Source: Pseudomonas fluorescens (GTDB lineage: Bacteria; Pseudomonadota; Gammaproteobacteria; Pseudomonadales; Pseudomonadaceae). Taken from it: DNA of 64,000 bases. Of this stretch, positions 1-8,779 are shown in pieces (position 1 is the first letter of the stretch; every line of letters begins with the position of its first letter). Position numbers and translations under genes: made by a program. The stretch covers positions 248,001 to 312,000 of the forward strand of contig NZ_MOBX01000013.1 in the NCBI RefSeq assembly GCF_003732425.1, in the 5' to 3' direction. Below the pieces are notes generated by a model. That model had not been told where the DNA came from, did not search any database, and worked only from the letters and a program-made list of their open reading frames with translations.

Positions 1-224
1 TCCGCAAGAATGAATTTGGAACGCTCGTAGAATTCACGCCCGAAGTCCGTCAGGCTCTGTCGTCGAGTCGTGCGATTGAGCAGGCGTACGCCCAAGTGTT
101 GCTCCAAATGATGGACATGTTTGCCAATCAGTTGCGCCGACATTTGCAACGCGTCACCGGCGGCACTGAAAGATCCCATTTCCACGGCTTTAACAAACGC
201 CGCCATGCTGCTCAGACGATCCAT
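1..224 (-). CDS. LysR-type regulator, N-terminal part (runs off window)
   Basis: Reading the minus strand from an ATG at 224 gives about 74 codons, beginning MDRLSSMAAFVKAVEMGSF, with the LysR winged helix-turn-helix pattern (SAAGDALQ...HLEQHLGVRLLNRTTR). The effector-binding domain lies outside the window. It is divergent from the hydrolase gene that starts at 358, the usual arrangement for a LysR regulator and its target, so it probably controls that gene (inference). Confidence 0.85.
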   Translation of the reverse strand, partial: MDRLSSMAAFVKAVEMGSFSAAGDALQMSAQLIGKHVHHLEQHLGVRLLNRTTRRQSLTDFGREFYERSKFILA

Positions 225-357
225 TCCCAACAATCCGTTTCTAATGTTCGGGCATTTTGAGTATTTATTTCCCTACTGTCCAAGGCCTATCGTGGTGTTG
301 CAGCGAATCGCTGCGCCTGGCGAGGCATTCGCCTGTTCAGACACGACTTTTAAAGAC

Positions 358-1323
358 ATGGGAAGGACTGTGAAATACCCGCTGAAAAATCAATCGCTCT
401 CCGAAATACTCGGCGAAGACTTTTACTTTCCGCACGAAATCATTGGCCAGCCGTTCCGCGCTGCGGACTTTGAAGATCTGAAAATCAGCAGCTTCACCAC
501 AGGCGACGGTGTGAGCCTGGCGTACTGGGAAGCCGGAAGCGGTCAGCCGTTGATCTTCATTCCCGGCTGGTCTGCGAACGGCGCAATGTATTTCCACCTC
601 ATGCAAATCCTGAGCAAGCATTATCACGTTTACGTGCTCGATGTCCGCAACCAGGGGCTTTCGGAGAAGACCGTAAAAGGTAATCGCATCTCGCGTTACG
701 CCATGGATGTGAAGGAATTTGCGCAGCATCTGGATCTGCCCCAAGCGCACTATTGCGGTTGGTCCATGGGGGCCTCGATCATGTGGGCTTATATTGATCT
801 TTTCGGCACACAAGGCATCCGTACCCTTAGCATCATTGACCAATCCCCCTCAATCTACTGCCACGCTGACTGGACGGAACAGCAGCGACTGGAGGCCGGC
901 GCATTCACCACATCGCCTGAACGCATGATCGCTTCCTACGTCAACATGACGCCCACCAACCAGTTGGTTTCTGGCAGCCGGGTTGTCGAGCGCTCGATGG
1001 CGCTCGACTCCCCTTACTTTCACAATGTGATTAGCCTCGTACAGGCCGTGGTGAAAGACGACATGGCGTTCACTGGCCTGGTACTTTTCGATCACGCTAC
1101 CAACGATTGGCGCGATGTCATTCAAAGCAAGATTGACGTTCCGACGGCGATTTTTTCCGGCGAATACAGCGACTGGCTGGAAAGTCAGCGATGGATGCAC
1201 GCCGTAATCCCGGACTCAGTTCTGCATGTCTACAGCAAGGCGGACCAGGGCGATCACTTCCTGGCATTTAAGCACCCGGAAAAGTTTGCGGCAGATCTGC
1301 ACAGATTCTTGCAACGGTCGTAA
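358..1323 (+). CDS. alpha/beta hydrolase
   Basis: A 321-residue alpha/beta-hydrolase-fold enzyme. The nucleophile elbow GWSMG, an oxyanion-type stretch FIPGWSANG and a C-terminal histidine in GDHFLAF give a complete Ser-Asp-His arrangement. The frame is open upstream to 121, but that extension would cross the divergent LysR gene, so ATG 358 was chosen; GTG 370 is another possible start. No signal peptide is visible, so it is probably cytoplasmic. The substrate is unknown; esterase, lactonase or C-C hydrolase are all possible. A terminator follows the stop. Confidence 0.8.
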   Translation: MGRTVKYPLKNQSLSEILGEDFYFPHEIIGQPFRAADFEDLKISSFTTGDGVSLAYWEAGSGQPLIFIPGWSANGAMYFHLMQILSKHYHVYVLDVRNQGLSEKTVKGNRISRYAMDVKEFAQHLDLPQAHYCGWSMGASIMWAYIDLFGTQGIRTLSIIDQSPSIYCHADWTEQQRLEAGAFTTSPERMIASYVNMTPTNQLVSGSRVVERSMALDSPYFHNVISLVQAVVKDDMAFTGLVLFDHATNDWRDVIQSKIDVPTAIFSGEYSDWLESQRWMHAVIPDSVLHVYSKADQGDHFLAFKHPEKFAADLHRFLQRS

Positions 1324-1342
1324 TTGATACAGGCTCCTTTTG

Positions 1343-1383
1343 CCCGGCTGAATGCTCCCCCTTGTTGTCAGTCGGGATTTTTT
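1343..1383 (+). terminator. rho-independent terminator
   Basis: Nine-base arms (CCCGGCTGA / TCAGTCGGG, one G-T pair) are followed by ATTTTTT. It lies between the convergent hydrolase and LysR genes. Confidence 0.7.
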
Positions 1384-1395
1384 GCTGAACCTGTT

Positions 1396-2295
1396 CTAGC
1401 GCTCCCATTGCGGGTGAGCGAAACGCTCAGCCAGAAAGTTGATCAACACGCGGACTTTGGTCGCCAGATGCTTGCGCGTGGGATAGACCACATAGATGCC
1501 CAGTTCGACCGATTGATACGCCGGCAGAATCTCAACCAGATCCCCCTTGCGCAGGTCTTCGGCCACCATGAAACTGGGCTGCAGGGCGATTCCACCGCCT
1601 GCCAGTGCAATGCTGCGACAGGTATCGCCATTATTGCAGCGCACGCTTGAGCGTGTACGCACAGTCTCGCTTCCGTCAGGCCCTTCGAACTGCCACTCGT
1701 TGCCGCTGGCAAAGTTGGTGTAGGCGATCACGCCATGCTCAGTCAGGTCAGACAGCGAGCGAATCTCAGGGTGATTGGCCAGGTACTCGGGCGAAGCGCA
1801 CAAGCACATTCGCGTACCCGCCAGACGTCGCCCCACCAGAGAAGAACTTTCCATCCGCGCAATGCGAACGGCGGCATCAAAGCCCTCCTCCACCAGATCC
1901 ACCAACCGGTCATTCAGGCTGATATCCAGTTCCACGTTGGGGTAAACCTTCATGAAGTCTGCCCACACCGGAGCCAAGTGCAGCACCCCGAAACTGACCG
2001 GCGCATTGATCCGCAGTACACCGCTCGGCTCGGGCGCCGACGACGAAACTGCCTCTTCCGCTTGATCCATCAGCGTCAGTACATCGCGTGCCTGGTGATA
2101 GAACTGGCGCCCCTCCTCCGTCAATGAAAGCTTGCGCGTGGTGCGATGCAACAGCCGCACGCCCAGGCGCTCTTCAAGCCCACTGACGTAACGCGAAATG
2201 GCCGCCTTCGACATCTCCAGCGGCTCGGCTGCGCCGACGAAGCTGCCTTTATCCACCACCGTGCAGAAGACCTGCATCTCTAACGCCCTGTCCAT
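1396..2295 (-). CDS. LysR-type transcriptional regulator
   Basis: A full-length LysR regulator of 299 residues. The N-terminal winged HTH reads FVGAAEPLEMSKAAISRYVSGLEERLGVRLLHRTTR in short blocks, followed by a type-2 periplasmic-binding-like effector domain. It belongs to the broad subgroup of short LysR proteins that regulate adjacent reductase genes. It is divergent from the operon starting at 2405 and is the likely regulator of that operon. The intergenic region contains TACAACCTATA, shared with the next LysR-controlled promoter. Confidence 0.9.
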   Translation of the reverse strand: MDRALEMQVFCTVVDKGSFVGAAEPLEMSKAAISRYVSGLEERLGVRLLHRTTRKLSLTEEGRQFYHQARDVLTLMDQAEEAVSSSAPEPSGVLRINAPVSFGVLHLAPVWADFMKVYPNVELDISLNDRLVDLVEEGFDAAVRIARMESSSLVGRRLAGTRMCLCASPEYLANHPEIRSLSDLTEHGVIAYTNFASGNEWQFEGPDGSETVRTRSSVRCNNGDTCRSIALAGGGIALQPSFMVAEDLRKGDLVEILPAYQSVELGIYVVYPTRKHLATKVRVLINFLAERFAHPQWER

Positions 2296-2404
2296 TACTG
2301 TCTCACTAAGTGGAACTATTAATCACATTTCGCCTTATTTATCCCATTTTTACAACCTATAAACTGACCCCATCGAAACGCACATCAACGGAGATGAAGT
2401 CACT

Positions 2405-3034
2405 ATGAAAATTACAGTCGTAGGTACCGGCAACATGGGTTCGGCGTTCACCAAGCAATTGTCCGCCGCCGGACACATCGTTCGAGTCACTGGCCGTGAC
2501 ATGGAAAAGGCCAAAGCACTGGCTGCTCAGTTTGAAAACGCAGAGGCTTATCCGGCAGCAGAGGCTCTGGGCGACAGCGATGTCGTGGTGCTTGCAACCG
2601 CCTACCCGGATGCCGTAGCTGCGCTGCAAAGCCTCGGCGATTTGATTGGCAAAATCGTCATCGACATCACCAACCCGCTGAGCGCCGATTACATGTCGCT
2701 GACCATCGGTCACGAGACCAGCGCCGGCGAGGAAATCGCCAAAGCAGTGCCTCAAGCGCACGTCGTCAAAGCCTTCAACACCCTGTTTGCTCAAGTACTC
2801 GCCGATGGTCCGACGTTCGCGGATAACCAGAAAGGCAGCGTGTTCGTCGCCAGCGACAGTGAGCGTGCCAAACAAACCGCTATCACCCTCGCCTACAGCC
2901 TGGGCTGGAACGCGGTGAACGCCGGTGGACTGATCAACGCGCGTTACCTGGAGCCACTCGCCGGCCTGAATATCTACCTCGGCTACGGCGCCGGTCTGGG
3001 CACCTCGATCGCCCCGGTCTGGCTAAACAAGTAA
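2405..3034 (+). CDS. NAD(P)-binding reductase, F420-dependent NADP oxidoreductase family
   Basis: A 209-residue Rossmann-fold protein beginning MKITVVGTGNMGSAF, with the glycine-rich dinucleotide motif GTGNMG and a VTGRD segment fitting NADP preference. This family (Pfam F420_oxidored) includes archaeal F420:NADP oxidoreductase, but pseudomonads do not normally use F420, so a general NADPH-dependent reductase role is more likely. It is first in a tight operon with a DODA-type dioxygenase, an esterase and DoxX (gaps of about 20 nt or overlaps). Confidence 0.8.
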   Translation: MKITVVGTGNMGSAFTKQLSAAGHIVRVTGRDMEKAKALAAQFENAEAYPAAEALGDSDVVVLATAYPDAVAALQSLGDLIGKIVIDITNPLSADYMSLTIGHETSAGEEIAKAVPQAHVVKAFNTLFAQVLADGPTFADNQKGSVFVASDSERAKQTAITLAYSLGWNAVNAGGLINARYLEPLAGLNIYLGYGAGLGTSIAPVWLNK

Positions 3035-3053
3035 TCACATTGGAGCTTTCACC

Positions 3054-3896
3054 ATGAACACCTCGTTCCCCCTGCTATTTGTGTCTCATGGTGCTCCGCT
3101 GTTTGCCATCGAGCCCGGTCTGGCTGGTCCACGTCTGGCCGAACTCGGTCGCGAACTGCCGCGACCTGACGCCATTGTCATCCTGTCTCCGCACTGGATG
3201 ACTCGCGGTGAAGTCAACGTCACAGCGAGCACCGCCCCACAAACCATTCACGACTTCGGTGGTTTCCCCGACGAGTTGTACCAGTTGCGCTACCCTGCAC
3301 CGGGTGCGCCGATCCTGGCTGCCCACATCGTCAAACTGCTACAGGCAGCAGGCTGGACCTCCCGACTCGATCATCAGCGTGGGCTGGATCATGGGGCCTG
3401 GGTGCCACTGATGTACTTGGCGCCCGAAGCCGACATTCCCGTGGTTCAGGTGTCGATGCCCGCGCGCCTTGATACCCATCAGGCCTGGAAACTCGGTGAA
3501 GCGCTTAAACCACTGCGTGACATGAACGTACTGATCGTAGCGTCCGGCAGCCTGACTCATAACTTGTATGAGTTTCGCGGAGCGACCCGCGAGGGTGCGG
3601 ATTACGTGAAGGCGTTCGCGGCCTGGACCGCGCAAACACTGCGTGCCGGGCAAACCGATCAACTCTTGGATTACCGGCAACAGGCGCCCTCTGCCGAGCG
3701 CGCTCACCCGACGGACGAGCACTTTTTGCCGTTGCTGATCGCTCTGGGTGCCGCAGGCGAACGTTATGACACCCGCGTGCTGGAAGGCGGCGTGTCCTAC
3801 GGCGTGCTGGCGATGGACAGTTACCTGTTTTCCTCGAAAAACGAAGATGGATCTGAATCCACTCCTCTCAATCAAGGCGTTACCAACCATGCGTGA
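3054..3896 (+). CDS. DODA-type class III extradiol dioxygenase
   Basis: A 280-residue member of the 4,5-DOPA/LigB-type extradiol dioxygenase family (E. coli YgiD relatives). Metal-ligand histidines occur in the conserved contexts VSHGAP, LSPHWMT and LDHGAWVPL, and HDFGGFP matches the family signature. Known members open catechol rings using non-heme iron (zinc in some). It lies 19 nt downstream of the reductase gene and overlaps the esterase gene by 8 nt, so translation is probably coupled. The true substrate cannot be read from sequence. Confidence 0.85.
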   Translation: MNTSFPLLFVSHGAPLFAIEPGLAGPRLAELGRELPRPDAIVILSPHWMTRGEVNVTASTAPQTIHDFGGFPDELYQLRYPAPGAPILAAHIVKLLQAAGWTSRLDHQRGLDHGAWVPLMYLAPEADIPVVQVSMPARLDTHQAWKLGEALKPLRDMNVLIVASGSLTHNLYEFRGATREGADYVKAFAAWTAQTLRAGQTDQLLDYRQQAPSAERAHPTDEHFLPLLIALGAAGERYDTRVLEGGVSYGVLAMDSYLFSSKNEDGSESTPLNQGVTNHA

Positions 3897-4560
3897 TACG
3901 ACTTTTTCCGAAGCGGCCCGCGAGCCGCAATCGGGCCTCTTTTTCCGCAAGGGCTGCAGCATTGCAGCGCCCAAGGGCCGACTGATTCTGCTGCATGGCG
4001 TGGGTTCTAATGAAGCCAACCTTGCGTCTATGGCTCAATCGCTACCCGAAGGTCTGGAAGTGATTTTGCTGCGTGCTCCCCTCCAGGTCGGCCCTCAAGG
4101 CTTTGCCTGGTATCAGGTGAACTTCACCAGTAATGGCCCTTCGTTCAACCAAGAGCAAGCGGAAGCCAGCCGGCATCTGCTGCACACCTTTATCGACGCG
4201 CTGCCCCAGTTGCCAACGGTCATCGCTGGCTTCAGTCAGGGCGGCATCATGAGCGCCAGTCTGGGCGTGACCGAGCCAGAGCTGGTGCAAGGCTTTGCGA
4301 TCCTCAGCGGCCGAATGCTGCGCGAGATTGCTCCGAAGGTCGCCTCGCCTGAGCGTCTCAAGTCAGTGTCGGCATTCATCGCCCACGGTCACCACGACGG
4401 CGTGTTGCCGGTGGACTGGGCCAAAGAAGCTGACGCTTGGCTGGATCGAATCGGCGTCGTCCACGAAACCCATTTCTACGAAATGGCCCACGAGATCGTC
4501 GCTGAAGAACTGGCTGACTTCTCGACATGGCTGACCCAAACGCTATCACTGACTCATTAA
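3889..4560 (+). CDS. phospholipase/carboxylesterase family hydrolase
   Basis: A 223-residue serine esterase of the acyl-protein thioesterase/YpfH-like family. It shows LILLHGVGSNE, nucleophile elbow GFSQGG, the acid-residue region HGHHDGVLP and a C-terminal MAHEI histidine. The frame is open upstream to 3748, but ATG 3889 fits the family length and overlaps the dioxygenase stop (ATGCGTGA). It is the third gene of the reductase-dioxygenase-esterase-DoxX operon and may hydrolyse a ring-cleavage lactone or ester (inference). Confidence 0.8.
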   Translation: MRDTTFSEAAREPQSGLFFRKGCSIAAPKGRLILLHGVGSNEANLASMAQSLPEGLEVILLRAPLQVGPQGFAWYQVNFTSNGPSFNQEQAEASRHLLHTFIDALPQLPTVIAGFSQGGIMSASLGVTEPELVQGFAILSGRMLREIAPKVASPERLKSVSAFIAHGHHDGVLPVDWAKEADAWLDRIGVVHETHFYEMAHEIVAEELADFSTWLTQTLSLTH

Positions 4561-4578
4561 ACAAAAAGGAGCTACACC

Positions 4579-4980
4579 ATGATTGACTCTCGCACCGCCC
4601 CCTACGCTGCATTTGTGATGCGCCTCGCCCTGGGCATCATGTTTATCGCTCACGGCCTGAACAAAGTGTTTGTTTTCACGCCCGCAGGTACCGCAGGTTT
4701 TTTTGAATCCATCGGTTTTCCGGGCTTCCTCGCTTACCCGGTCATGGCATTTGAAGTGATCGGCGGCTTGATGTTGGTATTGGGTGTTTACGCACGCTGG
4801 GTGGCCGCCTTGGCGGTGGTTCAGCTGTTCGTCGCCGCAACCGTCCACTTCGGCAACGGCTGGAGTTTCACCAATGCCAACGGCGGCTGGGAATACCCGA
4901 TCTATTTGTCCGTGACGGCATTGGTTGTTGCACTGCTGGGTGACGGTGCCTTTGCCGCGAAGGCATCCCGCACAGCGTAA
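4579..4980 (+). CDS. DoxX family membrane protein
   Basis: A 133-residue protein with four hydrophobic segments and the DoxX-family opening FVMRLALGIMFIAHGLNKVF, plus the FESIGFPGFLAYPVMAFEVIGG core in shorter pieces. DoxX proteins are inner-membrane proteins often found beside quinone or aromatic stress-response enzymes. An AAAAAGGAG ribosome-binding site precedes the ATG. It is last in the operon and is followed by a strong terminator. Confidence 0.85.
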   Translation: MIDSRTAPYAAFVMRLALGIMFIAHGLNKVFVFTPAGTAGFFESIGFPGFLAYPVMAFEVIGGLMLVLGVYARWVAALAVVQLFVAATVHFGNGWSFTNANGGWEYPIYLSVTALVVALLGDGAFAAKASRTA

Positions 4981-5001
4981 CTCGCTGCTTATTACTTGAA
5001 T

Positions 5002-5038
5002 GCCGATGCACTGGAGCAATCCAGTGCATCGGCGTTTT
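5002..5038. terminator. bidirectional terminator hairpin
   Basis: Perfect 14-bp stem (GCCGATGCACTGGA and its complement) with a GCAA tetraloop and GTTTT on the plus side. It separates the convergent doxX-like and LysR genes. Confidence 0.85.
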
Positions 5039-5061
5039 GCGTTGTGGTCAACGGTGGCACA

Positions 5062-5943
5062 TCACGCCAGTCGCTCAGTCATAAAGCTGACGAACGCTTT
5101 TATTTTCGGCAGAGGGTGGCGACTCGATGGCCAAAGAATGCTGAACGTGCGGTGATCGCTCATGTAGCGATCCAGCAGCGGGATCAATCTTCCATCGGCG
5201 ATCGCATCTTCGACAAAAAAGTCTGGTAGGCACGCGATTCCCAATCCCGCCTCAGCCATCGCCATGAGCGGCTCTATCGCATTGGCGGTCGCCGACTGCC
5301 CGGGTTCATAGCTGTCCTGACCCTTTTTTGTCAGCAGTGGCCAAGGGTCGAGTTTGCCACTGGTTGGATACCGGTAACGCAGGCAGGAATGACCGGCGAG
5401 ATCTGACGGCCGTGCAGGCGTTCCGCGGGTTGCAAGGTAGTCAGGCGATGCGACGAGCCGATGGCTGTAGCCATTGAGCTTGCGCATTGTCAGGCGCGAG
5501 TCCTCGACTTCACCGATACGCATCACCGCGTCAAAACCCTCCTCGATGACGTTAACCAATCGATCACTGAATTCAAGCTCCAGCTCTACGTCGGGATAGG
5601 CCTGCTGAAACGCAATCAAGTGAGGCATCAAACGCATGCCCAATTGGGGCAAGCCCAGACGCAATTTGCCCTGGGGTTTACCAGCGGCCTCGGTGATCTC
5701 CCGTTTGGCGACCTCATATTCCGCAAAAATACGGTGACAACGTTCAAGGAACACACTGCCCTCGGAGGTCAGCGTGATCGCGCGCGTGGAGCGGTGAAAC
5801 AACCTGACGCCGAGTTCTTCCTCCAAGCGCGCCACGGCCTTGCTGACCGCCGATGAAGATACGCCAATCCTCCGTCCAGCCTCGGTAAAGCTGCGCGTTT
5901 GCGCGGCCTGAACGAACGCGCCGAGCGCTCCAAAATGGTCCAT
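5062..5943 (-). CDS. LysR-type transcriptional regulator
   Basis: 293 residues, with HTH block FTEAGRRIGVSSSAVSKAVARLEE followed by GVRLFHRSTRAITLT and a complete effector-binding domain. It starts just before, and divergent from, the luciferase-like gene cluster at 6111. The intergenic region again contains TACAACCTATA, as upstream of 2405. It is the likely regulator of that cluster (inference from position). Confidence 0.9.
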   Translation of the reverse strand: MDHFGALGAFVQAAQTRSFTEAGRRIGVSSSAVSKAVARLEEELGVRLFHRSTRAITLTSEGSVFLERCHRIFAEYEVAKREITEAAGKPQGKLRLGLPQLGMRLMPHLIAFQQAYPDVELELEFSDRLVNVIEEGFDAVMRIGEVEDSRLTMRKLNGYSHRLVASPDYLATRGTPARPSDLAGHSCLRYRYPTSGKLDPWPLLTKKGQDSYEPGQSATANAIEPLMAMAEAGLGIACLPDFFVEDAIADGRLIPLLDRYMSDHRTFSILWPSSRHPLPKIKAFVSFMTERLA

Positions 5944-6110
5944 GACGACTCCGGTCTATTTGAGCGTTTTATTCATAAATGTTCGGAACTGCATCCTGTT
6001 TTTCTTTCACATCATACAACCTATAGTCACCGAAATCGTGGCTTCACCCCAAGGCGTATCGCCTCGCGAAGCCTTTGCCATCCTGGATTACAGAAGAGCC
6101 CTCGAAAATC

Positions 6111-7118
6111 ATGTCCTCTCGCTATACGAGTGCGCCGGAACTGCAACAGCACCGCGGTTATGCGCGGGTTTTTCAGCCCGGTCATCTGACGTTTGGCTTC
6201 ATCGCCCCCTTGGAAAGTTACCCCGACAGTCCGGGCCCGACTCTGCAAGATCATGCACAGTTGGCTCGCCGGGTCGATGAGGCCGGTTTTTCTGCCATCT
6301 GGCTTCGTGATGTACCGTTCTATGACCCGAACTTCGGTGATGTGGGGCAGATTCTTGACCCTCTGGTGTACGCCGGATTTCTGGCTGGCGTGACCCGTAA
6401 TATCGCCATCGGTACCGCGGGCATCGTTCTCCCTTTGCGCGATCCATTGATCGTTGCCAAACAGGCCGCGAGCATCGATCAGTTGCTAGGGGGACGATTT
6501 ATCCTCGGCCTGGCCACCGGCGACCGTCCGGTGGAATACCCTGCTTTCGGGCTTGATTTCAACAATCGCGCCGAGCGTTTCCGTGATGCGCTGGCGATCA
6601 TCCGCGCTGCAACCGAAACCCACTGGCCAGTGCATGCCTCTAGGTTTTATGGCCAGTTGAACGGTGATATCGACCTCATTCCCAAGCCTGTCGGCCCACG
6701 TATGCCGACCATTATTGTGGGTCAGGCCGGCCAGTCGCTGGAGTGGATTGGCGAAAACACCGACGGCATTCTCTCGTATATCTCCAATCCGATCCTGATT
6801 CCGCAAATCATCGAACGCTGGCGCACGGTCTGTGGCCAAGGGATTTACAAGCCCTACGGCTACGGCACGCTGTTTGATCTGGACCGCGACCCGAACTTTC
6901 CACTACAGGCGGGTCGGGTGCTGCGTGCCGGTCGCAACGCATTGATCGAACATTGGAAGCGTCAACAGGATCAGGGCGTCGGTCACGTTGCCCTGCACTT
7001 CAAACCTCAGCGACGTCACGCCTCGGAAGTCATCGATGAGCTGGGCGAATACCTTCTCCCGCACTTCCCCAGCGCATCACTCCCGGTCGAACCTTTACCC
7101 ATGCAGGCCCGCTCATGA
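6111..7118 (+). CDS. luciferase-like flavin-dependent monooxygenase (LLM class)
   Basis: 335 residues of the bacterial luciferase-like TIM-barrel family: LARRVDEAGFSAIWLRDVP, then GTAGIVLPLRDP, a block of the FILGLATGDRP type, and IIVGQAG. The family uses reduced flavin (FMN or F420) to oxygenate substrates such as sulfonates, aldehydes and amines. ATG 6111 was chosen over the upstream in-frame start at 6075 because the N-terminus then matches typical length. Its stop overlaps the next ATG (ATGA). Confidence 0.8.
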   Translation: MSSRYTSAPELQQHRGYARVFQPGHLTFGFIAPLESYPDSPGPTLQDHAQLARRVDEAGFSAIWLRDVPFYDPNFGDVGQILDPLVYAGFLAGVTRNIAIGTAGIVLPLRDPLIVAKQAASIDQLLGGRFILGLATGDRPVEYPAFGLDFNNRAERFRDALAIIRAATETHWPVHASRFYGQLNGDIDLIPKPVGPRMPTIIVGQAGQSLEWIGENTDGILSYISNPILIPQIIERWRTVCGQGIYKPYGYGTLFDLDRDPNFPLQAGRVLRAGRNALIEHWKRQQDQGVGHVALHFKPQRRHASEVIDELGEYLLPHFPSASLPVEPLPMQARS

Positions 7119-7915
7119 ATCGCCCTCTTCATCACATGGATTTCATCTTTCAGACCGCATTGGGCACTTACCCGTTGGCAGCGCAGTGCGAGATGCTCGC
7201 CGAACTCGGCTACCAAGGCATGACGATGTCTGCCTGGAGTAAAGACTTGCAGTCGATCGCCCAGGTCAAACCCACTTGGGGGCTGGACGTAGGTGCGGTC
7301 TACCTGATCTACCGCCAAGGTCTGGAATCGTTTGTAACCAACATCTTCGAAACCATTGAGGGCTGCACCACGATTGAGCTGGCCCTGCATTCAGGCGACG
7401 AAGTCACCGATGCTGACCGCAGAATGCTTGAGCACCTGCTGCCGATCTGCGAGCGTCGAGGCCTTGAGATCAATCTTTATCCCCACGCTCGCTACGGCAT
7501 GCAGACAACCGCCGAAGCCGTGGCATTGTGCGAAGAGTTCAACCACCCGCTACTTAATATCGTTTTCAACGGTTATCACTGGTATGCGATGCAGGAGCAG
7601 GCTCTTGAACAACGTCTTGACGCGGTTTGGCCCTGGCTGAAACAGGTCAACATTGCCGGCACCCGGCGCTCGCCACTGGGATGGGGCGGCCTGGCGACCA
7701 TCGAACCGCTCGATGAAGGGGAAATGGACAACTTCGTGTTGTTGGGCGCGCTCGAACGTCGTGGTTTCGACGGACGCTTTGGCGTTCTTGGCTGGGAGAG
7801 TATGGGCGGTGACGTCTATGGCAACCTGCGCCGGTCGGTCACTGCGTTTCGCTCCATGGAACACCGGTTGGCGGCCCATCCCGAATGGTCCGTTCTGACC
7901 GACTCACCGCGCTGA
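7115..7915 (+). CDS. sugar phosphate isomerase/epimerase-like TIM-barrel protein (copy 1)
   Basis: A 266-residue protein of the xylose isomerase-like TIM-barrel superfamily (AP-endonuclease 2 fold). Signs are CEMLAELGYQGMTMSAW, ELALHSGDEV, LEINLYPHARYGMQTT and FNGYHWYAM. Members isomerise or epimerise small polyols and usually bind a divalent metal. Translation is probably coupled to the upstream monooxygenase (ATGA overlap). It is clearly a paralogue of the next gene, sharing FNGYHWYA, GWGG(L/V)ATMEP-like and GEMDNF blocks. Confidence 0.8.
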   Translation: MNRPLHHMDFIFQTALGTYPLAAQCEMLAELGYQGMTMSAWSKDLQSIAQVKPTWGLDVGAVYLIYRQGLESFVTNIFETIEGCTTIELALHSGDEVTDADRRMLEHLLPICERRGLEINLYPHARYGMQTTAEAVALCEEFNHPLLNIVFNGYHWYAMQEQALEQRLDAVWPWLKQVNIAGTRRSPLGWGGLATIEPLDEGEMDNFVLLGALERRGFDGRFGVLGWESMGGDVYGNLRRSVTAFRSMEHRLAAHPEWSVLTDSPR

Positions 7916-7930
7916 GCCCAGGAGATAAAC

Positions 7931-8737
7931 ATGGCTCATCGTATCCATGCACTCGATTCATTTTTCTACTCATCGATGGGCGTTTACGCCTTTCAAACGC
8001 AGTGCGAAATGTTGGCCGAACTGGGTTATGACGGCATCACTGTCGCGGCCTGGGGCGGTACACCGCTGACCGATCTCACTTTATTACCTCGTGTCAGGGA
8101 AACCCACGGCTTGCACGTCGAGGGGCTTTATCTGGTGCTACACGAGGGGCGTAACGACAGTCTGATACGACGCATCGTTGAAACCGTCGAAGGTGTCGAG
8201 CTTATCGAGCTGGCGATACAAACCAGCGTCAATGGTGCTCAAGCCATTCTTGGATTCATCGAGTCGCTGCTGCCCATTGCCGAGCAGCGTGGACTGCGAA
8301 TCGCGCTGTATCCCCATCTGCATCATGTGACCCAGACTACCGAACAAGTCGTGCAGATCTGCGAACTGTTTGCTCACCCGCGCCTGGGTGCCTCGTTCAA
8401 CGGTTATCACTGGTACGCCAGCCAGGAGGGAGCGCTTGAAGCACGCCTCTTGGCAATGAAGCCATGGCTGATGCAAGTGGTGACGTCCGGTAGCGCGCTT
8501 TCACAACTGGGCTGGGGCGGCGTGGCCACGATGGAACCGGTCGATCGTGGCGAGATGGACAACTTCGCGTTGATCGCAGCACTGAATCGCATTGGCTACA
8601 CCGGCAGCATTGGCGTGCTCGGCTGGGATTATGGTGGCGATATCTACCTGAAACTCCAGCGATGCCTCGCAACGCTGCGCGATATTGATCGACGCCTTGA
8701 AGCCCATCCGCAATGGGCGAACTTCCCATTGAAGTAA
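7931..8737 (+). CDS. sugar phosphate isomerase/epimerase-like TIM-barrel protein (copy 2)
   Basis: A 268-residue paralogue of the preceding gene, sharing opening (FxxxxGxYxxQTQCEMLAELGYxG style), ALYPHLHHVTQTTEQ, FNGYHWYASQE and GWGGVATMEPVDRGEMDNF in pieces. Found 15 nt downstream with AGGAGA before the ATG. The tandem copies have diverged over most of their length, so this is an old duplication. Substrate unknown. Confidence 0.8.
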   Translation: MAHRIHALDSFFYSSMGVYAFQTQCEMLAELGYDGITVAAWGGTPLTDLTLLPRVRETHGLHVEGLYLVLHEGRNDSLIRRIVETVEGVELIELAIQTSVNGAQAILGFIESLLPIAEQRGLRIALYPHLHHVTQTTEQVVQICELFAHPRLGASFNGYHWYASQEGALEARLLAMKPWLMQVVTSGSALSQLGWGGVATMEPVDRGEMDNFALIAALNRIGYTGSIGVLGWDYGGDIYLKLQRCLATLRDIDRRLEAHPQWANFPLK

Positions 8738-8779
8738 GACCGCATTGCCTTGTGAACCCGAATTGAAATGGAGCCTGCA

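Noticed and set aside
121..357. N-terminal extension of the alpha/beta hydrolase frame
   Set aside because: It would overlap the divergent LysR gene and has no family similarity; the hydrolase start was put at 358.
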